This document shows positions 55,601-64,000 of a stretch of DNA of 64,000 bases, piece by piece. The DNA lies in NCBI GenBank assembly GCA_947683625.1, contig CANTUR010000049.1, forward strand, positions 9,774,501 to 9,838,500, in the 5' to 3' direction. Under the pieces are notes generated by a model. That model was not told the origin of the DNA. It ran no database searches and worked only from the letters and a program-made list of their open reading frames with translations. Position 1 is the stretch's first letter, and every line of letters begins with the position of its first letter. The stretch comes from Mallotus nudiflorus. Taxonomy: Eukaryota; Streptophyta; Magnoliopsida; Malpighiales; Euphorbiaceae. The translations under genes were made by a program, and so were the position numbers.

Positions 55601-56947
55601 GTTCGGATGTAGTATTCTTATAAATTTATTAGGTTAGCTAAATGAATTATGCATGATGTGTGCCTGGAAAAGAAAACGATAAGCATGTATGCATAGAGTG
55701 GATGCAAAAATCGTATGATGGAAAAATGATTATTCCTCCAAGAAATAGTGGTTAGTATATGATATCTACATGTATGTGATGTATGCATGATTAAAGCTAG
55801 TTAGTTTTCCTATATAGTGAACAAACCAATCACAAGCAAGCTCTCACTTCTAACCTTATTTCTCCACGAGGTCATTCAATATCTTTCCTAGGTGGGTTTT
55901 AAACCTATAGTCATCAAGGGACTATGGTTCCACTCTTAAAACTAGGTTGTTTCAATTTATATTAGTTAGAACTATAGGGTAAACTGAGGAATGATACTCA
56001 AAAGTGCTTGAGGTAATCACATGGTGTCAATGTGAGGGTCAATTGTCGGGCTTAAAATGATGTTTAAAGCCCATATGTGCCCGTATGCATAGGACTAAGG
56101 TCAATTAAAAGGATTTCGAGCTCTTGCCCCCACATCGATATTCAATATGCTTACCATAAGTCATGAAAGTATCATTTAATAGTTTATAGTTCAATTTTAT
56201 TGACCTAAAGGTCCATAATCTAGTTAGGTTCCTAACCCAATCATTTGATTTGATAAGAATAATTGGATGACATCTCGCAGGTTCCATCATCGAGGGCTGT
56301 CATTATTTGTTAATATGTATAGACTATTCAAGCTGAGGTACATGATTCTCATTATTCCTCATGCGTTAGGCTCACATGAAGTATTTGAGAATCATGTGGT
56401 CCTAAGCGTAAATTTTCTATGAAAACTGACATTACGACATCATTCAATGATAGACACTAAGAGGGTCATGTCATTTATGAGTATCAAGTGAAATAGATAG
56501 TGTTAGGGCAAGGATAGCATGCACAGCTTGGCAAAATTCTAGTGCATGTTGCTACTGGTTTATCTACATGAGTTGAATCAAAGTGAAAGGCTAAGGGTTC
56601 CTTTAGTGAGAATGTCCCCATATGATTAGGTTTACGGACTGTGGTAAGTGAGTCTAGCATTCTTTTGATAACTCGGTCACCCTCATTAAGGACTTGGGTT
56701 ACAGTCTCTATTTATATGAGTCTGGTAAATGCATGAGTAAAGACTAAATGTGATAATACCATATCTTTGTCGCCCCGTGACTTAAGTGGAACCATGGTGG
56801 CAATGTCACTTAGTATTATCGAGGCTTTTAAGGACAAGTAGTCCACCTGTGATGTGTAATGCAAATGAAGTGGTGAGGGGCTATATTCGATTGAGTATTG
56901 CATAATGAGAAATTGTCATTTTCGAGTTGATCCCTTTTACTTAGAAG
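55601..56947 (-). other. long leader of E1
   Basis: 1.3 kb between PBS and gag ATG, typical of Tat/Ogre elements. A few short open frames (56105-56290, 56712-56903 on minus) have no recognisable content. The gag-proximal part (55800-55930) is conserved with copy A. Confidence 0.6.
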
Positions 56948-56965
56948 TCCCCAATTGAGTCGCCA
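56948..56965 (-). promoter_or_regulatory. primer-binding site of E1 (tRNA-Arg type)
   Basis: TGGCGACTCAATTGGGGA on the minus strand, the class reported for Ogre/Tat elements, immediately inside the 5' LTR. Confidence 0.8.
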
Positions 56966-56966
56966 C

Positions 56967-58767
56967 TATGAGCGACCTAGATTGATTGGGCATTTTTTTT
57001 ATATTTTTATCTTTCTTGGTGTTTTCATTTCTGAGGGACATGGAAACTTTACTAAATAGGGAAAAGTGATTGATCTCGAGAGGACGAGATGCTTTTGATT
57101 TTGTGGAGTCACCACTCGATTTTTAGAAAATTGGGAAAAGAAAGGGACAGCATCGGGTCACTCAGTAAGTATTGTCCTTAGTAGAGATTTCAGGGTTTAG
57201 GATATCACATCTACTTTTTTACTATTTCTCATTATACAATATTAAATGTATAGCTACCACAACACCCTAGTTTCAATAATGATAGTTTATATAGCATTCA
57301 CACAATACATCAAAAAATATAGGATAATAAAGCTAAGAATTTTATTACATCACCTTTCTGATAAAATACATATAAAAAGAAAAAGATTATGGAAAAGTAA
57401 ATCTAATATGATTGATTTGCAAGGATAACATGATCATTTACACAACTTATTTGATGAATGATAGGATGATCATGCTTGCAATGATTATTTATGCTATGAT
57501 GATGAATAATGATAATATAAAGGATGCATAAGGTCATCACTGGACTGAGAGCATGATGACTCTATTCCAGGGCATGAACTTTTCATATTATTAATATTTA
57601 CAATATGATTTCAAGATTTCAAAAATAGAGGATGCAGAGTGATGATGTAAAATGAGCATAATAACGCATATATTATTCACGTAGCATGCAAGATTGCCAG
57701 TCTCACCAGAGAAGCACAACAATATTCCCAAATGCTGGTGACAGTAAAATAAAATGCAGTGCAATAAAGTAAATGTGCTAAAATGTTTGTGTGGTCCTTA
57801 GACTCGGCTCAACTTGTGTGAACTTTGAGATTATCAAGCTTTCCTTGTCGAGAGGTTCAAAATGACAGTAGAATGATGCTAGAATGTATACCTTTGAAGC
57901 ATGCTTTGACAAAAATGAGGTTGGGTTTGGTGGAAAAAGGGATCTAACAACCTAAACGAAAGGCTGTGGGAAAGCAAAAACTATATAGGAAAGGGTTTCC
58001 CACACCTTCGATCGGACTAACTTTTGAGTGTGTGTGTGTCTTCCCTTGCTTCCCCCTCCAAAATGGAGAGTAGAGGGGTCTATTTATAGGAAAAAATGTG
58101 TAAAATGGGGTGGTATAGGTGTGGTTATATGTGTGTAAGTGAATTTTTGTGCATGGCCATGCTAAGTGCGCATGACCACTCATAGTGTGCACATGGTCAT
58201 GCACTTGGCACGTGGCCATGTGCTCTTATGTGCTTTTTCATGCACTCTTCCTATGTTTTATGCATGCTACTCCAACATCCTAGGTTTTTGGAGCTTCCAG
58301 AGTCCTTTGCTAAATTTAGCTTTCGATTTTAGCATATGACACCTAAAGGTGTTTATACACACTTATGAGTGATACGCATTGATACCCGACTAGTGTTGGA
58401 CCATTCCAGACCACTTTTCAAGCTTTTGGAGCCCTCTAGACATGTTTTTTAAATGTTTTACCAAAATCAATTTCTATTTTTTCACAAAGCTAGGTCCAGT
58501 CTAATGAAATACGCACTGACCCAACGAGCTAAGTATTCTAAGAGGCGTTTGCTTAAAATAAACCTCTCGTTGTTTCGATGATTTGTATTTCACAAGGATG
58601 AAGCATAACTTAATGACTCGATGATTAATTTTGCACACTGGTAGGGTCAGTTGGGTGTTTTAAGGTTGCACACTTCATAGGTGTTACAAATGACCAGACT
58701 CTAGTCATCTCGAGGATTCATTTCATCATCAGACCATTTTGGGGACACTCAAATTTAAGGTATGACA
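56967..58767 (-). repeat. 5' LTR of E1
   Basis: 1,801 bp; minus strand TGTCATACCTTAAATTTGAG ... GGTCGCTCATA. TATA box CCTATAAATAGA at about 58079-58090. It abuts E2 sequence at 58768. Confidence 0.88.
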
Positions 58768-59048
58768 CTGGTATACTATTACAAGGAGTTCACAATAGTG
58801 CTTTTGGAGTTTGCTACCACTCAGAGGGAATGCCTTCTTTATTGTACCTATTTATTGTATGCACATGTTTTATTTATAAATGTATGATATGCAATGTGTA
58901 ATGCAAGTTGAGCACCATCTTGCTAGTCGTGAATGGAAGCAGGAGCATGCAACTTATCATAACCACATCAGTGAGCTAGAGTCATAGCTATCATCCCTTG
59001 CGATGAACAATGATGAGTCAAGATCAGACGAGGGGTTGCTTGAGTAGG
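58768..59048 (+). pseudogene. PMD protein, E2 copy, last exon
   Basis: Continuation of the E2 PMD gene after E1. It includes VEHHLASREWKQEHATYHNH and ISELES*LSSLAMNNDESRS then DEGLLE and a stop at about 59046: a short, charged, probably helical C-terminus. E1's counterpart (about 44094-44190) has a small deletion here. Confidence 0.65.
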
Positions 59049-59800
59049 ATCATTGCTTGCTTTTGATGGCAGCCATGGCCGATGTAGTTATTTTAGGAGA
59101 TAGGTGTAGGACTTTTTAGTCTATGGTTTGCTTTACTATAGCATGGACTCTAGGTGTTGTCTCTAGGTGTTTATCCATATGTTGTATGATGTTTGTACGA
59201 TGATGACTGTATATGCTTCCTGTTGTGTATCATTAATGATAATGTTTACCATTACTATCATCTACCTTTTTCCTTTTGGAGCTTTTTGAACTTAACTGGG
59301 TTTTCTTTTTCTTCCCTTTTTTGCCTAAGGTGTCTCCTTTTAGAGCTTTTCACACCTAGCTAGCTTTTTTTTTTTTTTGCTATATGATAGTGGCTGATCT
59401 CAATGAGTGAGCTTTAGAGAGGGTGGTAAGAACCATGGTCATGTAATGAAAAAATATGTAGAGCATGCTTTATGCAATTCATGATGATAAAATGTTTGCA
59501 CATTTCAAATACATTTTGCATAAATTAGCAATCATTCTTATTTCACTGTAATCATTTAAGAAAAGCATAGGTGCATTCATATAAATTTTGAATTTGAGGT
59601 TACCTTTATCCTTAAGTAGCCTTCTCATATTTTCTAGTTAAATATTTTCTCTTTTTCCCTAATTTATGCACAAGTTGCCATTTTTAGGTTTTCAACTAAG
59701 TGAGAAGTCCCTAACTTTGGCTTGAGCTACCATTTTTAGGTTTTCAACTCAACGTGATGATTTTTTTTATGCTTAGATGTAGTACTTCTTCATGTGGTTT
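59049..59800. other. spacer between PMD gene end and pol end, E2
   Basis: Non-coding T-rich region, homologous to 44191-44560 but longer by roughly 400 bp (extra 59370-59770 including cttgagctaccatttttagg). Nothing coding seen. Confidence 0.5.
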
Positions 59801-60770
59801 GTGTTGACAGGTCAGAGAATTCATTGCCTTCAGAATCCATTAGCTTGACTGGTCCTTTTGATAAGACATGTTTGACTAGGTATGGGCCTTCCTAGTTTGG
59901 TCTGAATTTCCCTTTAGGGTCTAGAATGTTCTATCTTATTTTCTTTAGTACCCAGTCTCCTGCTTCACACTCTTGTGTTTTACTTTTCTATTAAAGGACT
60001 TGGCTAGTTAATCCTGATACAACTGTGTGAGGTATAGAGCCTTGAGCCTTTGACTGTCTAAGAGAGTAAGATTGTCATGCCTCTGTAAAGCCTACTGTAC
60101 TTCTAGCAATTCACATTTGATTGCTACCTGAAAAGAATTTATCTTTATTTTGATTGGAAGAATTGCTTCTGATCCATACACTAATGAGAAAGGAGTTGCT
60201 CCTATTGAAGCTCTAACTATTGTTCGGTACTCCTATACGACATATGGCAATCTATCTACCCAATCTTGGTAAGTCTGACTCGTCTTTGATAAGATTTTTT
60301 TTATGTTCTTGTTTACAACTTTGATAGCCCCAATTGCATGTGGTTAATAAGGAGAGGATTTATGATGTTCCACCTTATAACTCCTTAGTAGTTCTTTAAC
60401 TTCCCCTAGGAATTGGACACCGTTGTCAGAGATAATATGATGGGGGATCATATATCGATAAAATAAGTTTCTTTTCATGAACTTAGCCACCTGCTTGGCT
60501 CCTATCTTTGTGAATGATTCTGCTTTGACCCACTTTGTAAAGTAGTCCAATACCACTAGGATGAACTTGTGTCCATTTTAGGCTATCGGGTGGATTTCCC
60601 CAATTATGTCTAGTCCTTATGCTAAGAAGGGCCATAAAGAGGAGATATAGTGTAGTTCTATTGGGGGAAGGTGGCTGACATTCCCATGGATCTGACACTT
60701 GTGGCACTTCCTTACAAATTTGATGCAGTCTTCTATCATCATCATCCAAAAGAACCCTTGTCTGATTAGC
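59801..60770 (-). pseudogene. Tat-like integrase, E2
   Basis: From right: zinc-binding KKLIRQGFFWMMMIEDCIKF and KCHKCQIHG (60690-60770), first Asp in GLDIIGEI (about 60600), VLDYFTKWVKAESF (60510-60556), second Asp in ISDNGVQFLGE (60410-60440), then HHKSSPY*PHAIGAIKVVNK (60320-60370) with Lys where the catalytic Glu is expected, VRASIGATPFSLVYGSEAIL (60180-60235) and the C-terminal LVKHVLSKGPVKLMDSEGNE (59815-59880). Stops and frame changes present. Confidence 0.85.
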
Positions 60771-61260
60771 TTCTTAGCCATGATTGCTCCATTCTTCTGT
60801 GGACCACAAACACCCTTATGTACTTCTTCTACTAATCTTGCAACTTCAGTTTCATCTAGACATTCGAGTTATAAACCATCAAAGGTTATTGTGTATAATA
60901 CACCCTACTGCAATGTGAATTTTGATACTTGTCATCAAATAACCACTTTGTCTCTTTCATCCGATTGATCGAGATAGGCTCATTCCTATATATATCTTTA
61001 GATGTCATAGAACCAAAACTTTTCAATTGCTTCTATCTTTGCTATTTTATAGTTTTTATGATAAGATTGTCTCGATCTAAGTAGAATCAGAGGATTCATA
61101 GGCATTTTGGATGGTCCTTCCCATACTGATGCTAGGGAAGAAAGTGCATCTACCATCTGATTATGATTCTAGGGGAGATGAATAAATCTACATTTTCTAA
61201 AGGACATGGTGAGTAGCCTCAAGTAGTGCAAATAAGGCTTTAAGTACTACTCTTTCAGTT
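60771..61260 (-). pseudogene. pol sequence between integrase and second RNase H, E2
   Basis: Integrase N-terminal side (VARLVEEVHKGVCGPQKNGA, 60780-60845) and decayed linker with HNQMVDALSSLAS (61110-61170), the usual post-RNase H phrase. Part of this is missing in E1. Confidence 0.7.
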
Positions 61261-61510
61261 CCCAATCTTTCATGGCATGATTGATTACTAGCATGGAATC
61301 TCTAAAGATTTCAACTTCTGTAAGATTCAAGGTTATCAGTGCTCCTTTTTTTAAGTGTACATGCCTCGTATTTTGCTTATTTATTTATGACTCTGAACTC
61401 AAGCCTTTTAGCAATTGGTACTACTTTACCTTCTATAGATTATAGTATAACACTGACTCCTACACTAAACTGATTGAATGCTCAGTCAAAGTACATGTGC
61501 CTTCTTTGGA
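61261..61510 (-). pseudogene. second RNase H domain (Tat-specific), E2
   Basis: HMYFD*AFNQFSVGVSVILY (61440-61505), VVPIAKRLEFRV (61395-61430) and LTEVEIFRDSMLVINHAMKD (61270-61330). Same layout as E1 45480-45748, with a stop after the first catalytic Asp and GD changed to RD. Confidence 0.75.
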
Positions 61511-61579
61511 TTTCAATGGCTGAGCTAAGGTCATCTGGGAAGTCTAGTTGGATTTCTTTTGAGTCTAGAATGGTTGGGA

Positions 61580-62830
61580 GCTAGAAATTCAGCCACTACT
61601 CTCCCTTTTCCTACCTTCTTAGTTAGATATTGTATGTCAAATTTTACTGGCAACATGAGACACTTGGAAAGTTTCACAATAGAGAGGGAGCTTTATAGAG
61701 GTACTTCATTGGGTACATTTTAGACACAGCCTGAATTCTGTAGGATTGAAAGTAGTGTTTGAGTTTCTTTATTGCCTATACCATTACCAAACATATCTAT
61801 ACGACTTGGTTGTACTTCTCCTCATATAGTAGCATCTTCTTACTCAAGTAGTATACTTCATGTTCTACTTTCATTTCTCCCTTTTGGGCTAACATTTTGC
61901 CAATTGTATTCCCTTCAATGGCCAAATACAAGGTTAGAGGTGTCCTACTTTAGGTGGTCTTAGGACCGGTGGGTTGGCTAGGTAGCTTATGATCTTGTCA
62001 AATATTAGCTAACACTGTTCATTCCATTAAACCGGCTGATCTTTTCTGAGTAGCTTAAAGATTGATTCACACACTATTGTCAACTTATCGATGAATCGGC
62101 TGATGAACAATAGTTTCCCTAGAAACCCTCTAATTTCTATCTCTATTTTTGGCACTAGCATCTCTCTAATGGCTTTTTCTTTGTGTGGATCCATTTTAAT
62201 CCCATTCTGATTAACAACATACCCCAACATCTTTCCTCAAGTGACCCCGAATATGCATTTCTTTGGATTTAGCTTGAGACTGTACTCTTTGACCCTTATA
62301 AGGAACGTTTCAAGATCAAAGGGGTGTTCTTCCCTAGTTCTTTATTTGGCCATCATGTTTTTGACATATACCTCCACTTCTTTATGTATCATGTTATGGA
62401 ACATGCAGTTGCCATTCTCTAGTAGGTTGCCCCTGCATTCTTTAGTCCAAAAGGCATTACTCTATAGTAATAAGTACCCTATTATGTTATGAAAGTTGTC
62501 TTTCCTTTGTCAATAATGGCAATTAGGATCTTATTGTACCTAGAGAATCCATCCATGAAGAAGTACACTGCACATATGGTGGTGCTGTCAACCAGTATGT
62601 CTATATGAGGTAACGGGAAATTATCCTCCAAGCAGGCCTTATTTAGATCTTTATAGTCGATGCAGATTCTAACCCTTATATCTTTCTTTGTTACTAGCAC
62701 TACATTTTCTGACCATTCTGGTTAGTCTACTACCACTAGGAATTTTTCCTTGATTTATTTCTTAATGTCCTCATTCACTAGTTGGGCCCATTCTGGTCTA
62801 AGTCTTTTTAGCTTCTACTTTACCAATTTG
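61580..62830 (-). pseudogene. Tat-like reverse transcriptase and RNase H, E2
   Basis: RT: VTKKDIRVRICIDYKDLNKA, FPLPHIDILVDSTTIC, YFFMDGFSRYNKI (62482-62700), catalytic box YVKN (62357-62368) in place of YVDD, MLGYVVNQNGIKMDPHKEKA and IRGFLGKLLFISRFIDKL (62027-62230), then RNase H remnants (61640-61960). Both active-site Asp residues are lost, differently from E1's YVNH. Confidence 0.86.
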
Positions 62831-63500
62831 CACACTTCTTTAGTTGGAATGAAGTGTTGAGCAATGTCTCTGTCAATACCAAGCATATCGTTGTACGTCC
62901 AGGCAAATACATTTGTATATTTTATTATTATTTTTTAATTTCTCTCCTCTCTTTAGGGGTAACATCTTTTGAAATATGCATAATACATGGTTAAGATTCT
63001 ACTTTACAGTTTGCACACTTCTTTTGTTTTGAAATATGCATATGGAATGAATTTCAAATACGCTAATGTTTTTATCAATACAATGCACACTACCACTAGG
63101 AAAGACATCAAACAAGTAAGCAAAATCTGATTTCAGTAGAGTTCATTGCATCATCATTTTCAAAAAAAGAAAAAGTACAAAGATCATTATCAGTAATGTC
63201 ATCGAATGGGATGTCATTGATGGTTGATTCGAGGATGGCAGCAGTTGTGGCATGATTGATAGCTTCACTCTCAAAATCGATGATGACAACAAATGTCAAT
63301 CTCAGTGATCATGTCTGGTAAGTGCTTTTCCTTAAAGGTGTCATTGAAGATCTCAAACCCCAATTTCTTAATTTCATTGCTCACCCATTCCTCAACTTGT
63401 CCTTGATAGATTTGGGTTGAGCTTTCATCCACAAAAGAGGTTGATTTCTTAGCCCCAGTATCCTTTTCAAGATTATACCTTAGACCATTTATGTTGGTCT
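62831..63500 (-). pseudogene. protease-RT linker, E2
   Basis: EEWVSNEIKKLGFEIFNDTF, KEKHLPDMITEIDI (63290-63400), SEAINHATTAAILESTINDI and FENDDAMNS (63130-63270): same linker as in A and E1, with a local deletion near 63120. Confidence 0.72.
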
Positions 63501-64000
63501 ATCCTCGAAAGTCAAGGAATTATATGACTCCAATGTTTCTTCCTCCTAATCTTATTCCAGGCAGACATTGCATCTTCTTTATTATAATAGCAACTTTAGG
63601 ATTGACATGACCATCATTGATCACAAAAACCTAGAATCCTAGTAGGACCACATTCAGATAAGCAATAATATTATGTATTTTAGCATGGATGGTAATGACC
63701 TTTCCATTCAAACAGAACTTGATCTTCTGATGTATAGTCAAAGGTATGCCCCCCAGTAGGTGGAACTAAGGTCTTCCTAGTAGTAGGGCAATAGTCGGAG
63801 AGATGTCCAAGATAGTAAATTCTATTTCTAATTTGATATCTCCCACTATAACTACTACTTTAAAAGTGCTAATGACTGGCTTCTTTGAATCATCATAGGC
63901 TCATATAAGTACTTTGGACTCTTCTAGGCTTTTAATATTCATCCTAAACTTATGTAGTAACCTCAAAGAGCAAACATTGATGGCAAATCTATCATCTACC
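63501..64000 (-). pseudogene. Tat-like protease, E2 (cut by window edge)
   Basis: VDDRFAIN at the right edge (catalytic Asp), MNIKSLEESKV, VINKPV-type region read as DDSKKPVISTFKVVVIVGDI, KLEIEFTILDISPT, ALLLGRP, IPLTIHQKIKF and PGIRLGG. Uninterrupted here, it shows what E1's protease looked like before the composite element entered. Gag lies beyond the window. Confidence 0.82.

Larger units (their letters stand above)
38092..58767 (-). mobile_element. Tat/Ogre-like gypsy element, copy E1 (complete, with nested insertions)
   Basis: 20.7 kb including two insertions (about 15.6 kb without them). In element orientation: 5' LTR (56967-58767), tRNA-Arg-type PBS, leader, gag, protease, RT, RNase H, second RNase H, integrase, antisense PMD gene, minisatellites, PPT and 3' LTR (38092-39911). 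Flanked by CTGCT (38087-38091) and CTGGT (58768-58772), 4 of 5 matching. Size, PBS and dual RNase H indicate the Tat/Ogre lineage. RT catalytic box is mutated and part of integrase is deleted, so it is not autonomous now. Confidence 0.88.
30691..64000 (-). mobile_element. Tat/Ogre-like gypsy element, copy E2 (split by E1)
   Basis: Minus-strand element from its 3' LTR (30691-32549) to beyond the window. Its PPT, minisatellites and antisense PMD gene occupy 32550-38086; E1 (38092-58767) is inserted; the last PMD exon and pol continue at 58768-64000. The join is exact against E1's uninterrupted copy: agtactg at 38084-38089 continues as gtatact at 58771, matching 43950-43962 of E1. E2 itself interrupts copy A's RT at 30690. 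A solo LTR (33057-34586) is nested in it. Confidence 0.87.

Noticed and set aside
1..64000. Host protein-coding gene, tRNA or rRNA
   Set aside because: I looked for conserved non-TE protein motifs, tRNA-like folds and organelle sequence and found none that I could support; short genes could still be missed by eye.

Overview
The window is plant nuclear DNA, most likely from a dicot. It is AT-rich and made almost entirely of nested, decayed LTR retrotransposons. The lineages I recognise (Athila-type and Tat/Ogre-type Ty3/gypsy, a chromovirus-type gypsy, and SIRE-like and other copia) and their primer-binding sites are plant-specific. I found no convincing host gene, tRNA, rRNA or organelle insertion. 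Nearly every long open frame is a retrotransposon fragment, the antisense shadow of one, or a tandem repeat whose period is a multiple of three.

Left part (1-25,865). A young Athila-type element on the minus strand (1-4,375; gag, protease, PBS and 5' LTR visible, rest beyond the left edge) sits in the integrase of an old minus-strand copia element (copia-1, 4,376-17,220). Copia-1 is further split by a nearly complete chromovirus-type gypsy element (5,162-10,731, two about 470-bp LTRs) and by a solo LTR of another family (10,955-13,198, TGTAGACACC termini). Copia-1's own 5' LTR ends at 17,220. A second copia element (copia-2, SIRE-like, minus strand, 17,544-23,459) has lost its reverse transcriptase and the start of its 3' LTR. 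A plus-strand SIRE-like RT/RNase H remnant follows (about 24,590-25,865).

Right part (25,866-64,000). Three copies of one large Tat/Ogre-like family are nested. Copy A (plus strand, from 25,866) is broken in its RT at 30,690 by copy E2 (minus strand, 30,691 to beyond the right edge). E2 is broken near 38,090 by copy E1 (minus strand, 38,092-58,767, flanked by CTGCT/CTGGT). E1 carries a composite TGTAGACACC-family element (48,046-51,589) inside its protease. A 1.5-kb solo LTR (family F) lies in E1's gag, and a near-identical one lies in E2's minisatellite. E1 and E2 share an unusual layout, read in element orientation: gag, protease, RT, RNase H, a second RNase H, integrase, then an antisense intron-containing gene with a plant mobile domain (PMD), then two minisatellite blocks, PPT and 3' LTR.

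The most interesting items are the antisense PMD gene with its own TATA-like region and introns; an array of about 19 short hairpins at about 60-bp period in the composite element (48,736-49,300); palindromic arrays in the U3 of the same LTR family; and a mutation pattern (CAA/CAG/CGA to stop, and the same TG-to-TA change at two 3' LTR ends) that fits deamination of methylated cytosine. All domain calls were made by reading translations by eye; no database search was run.
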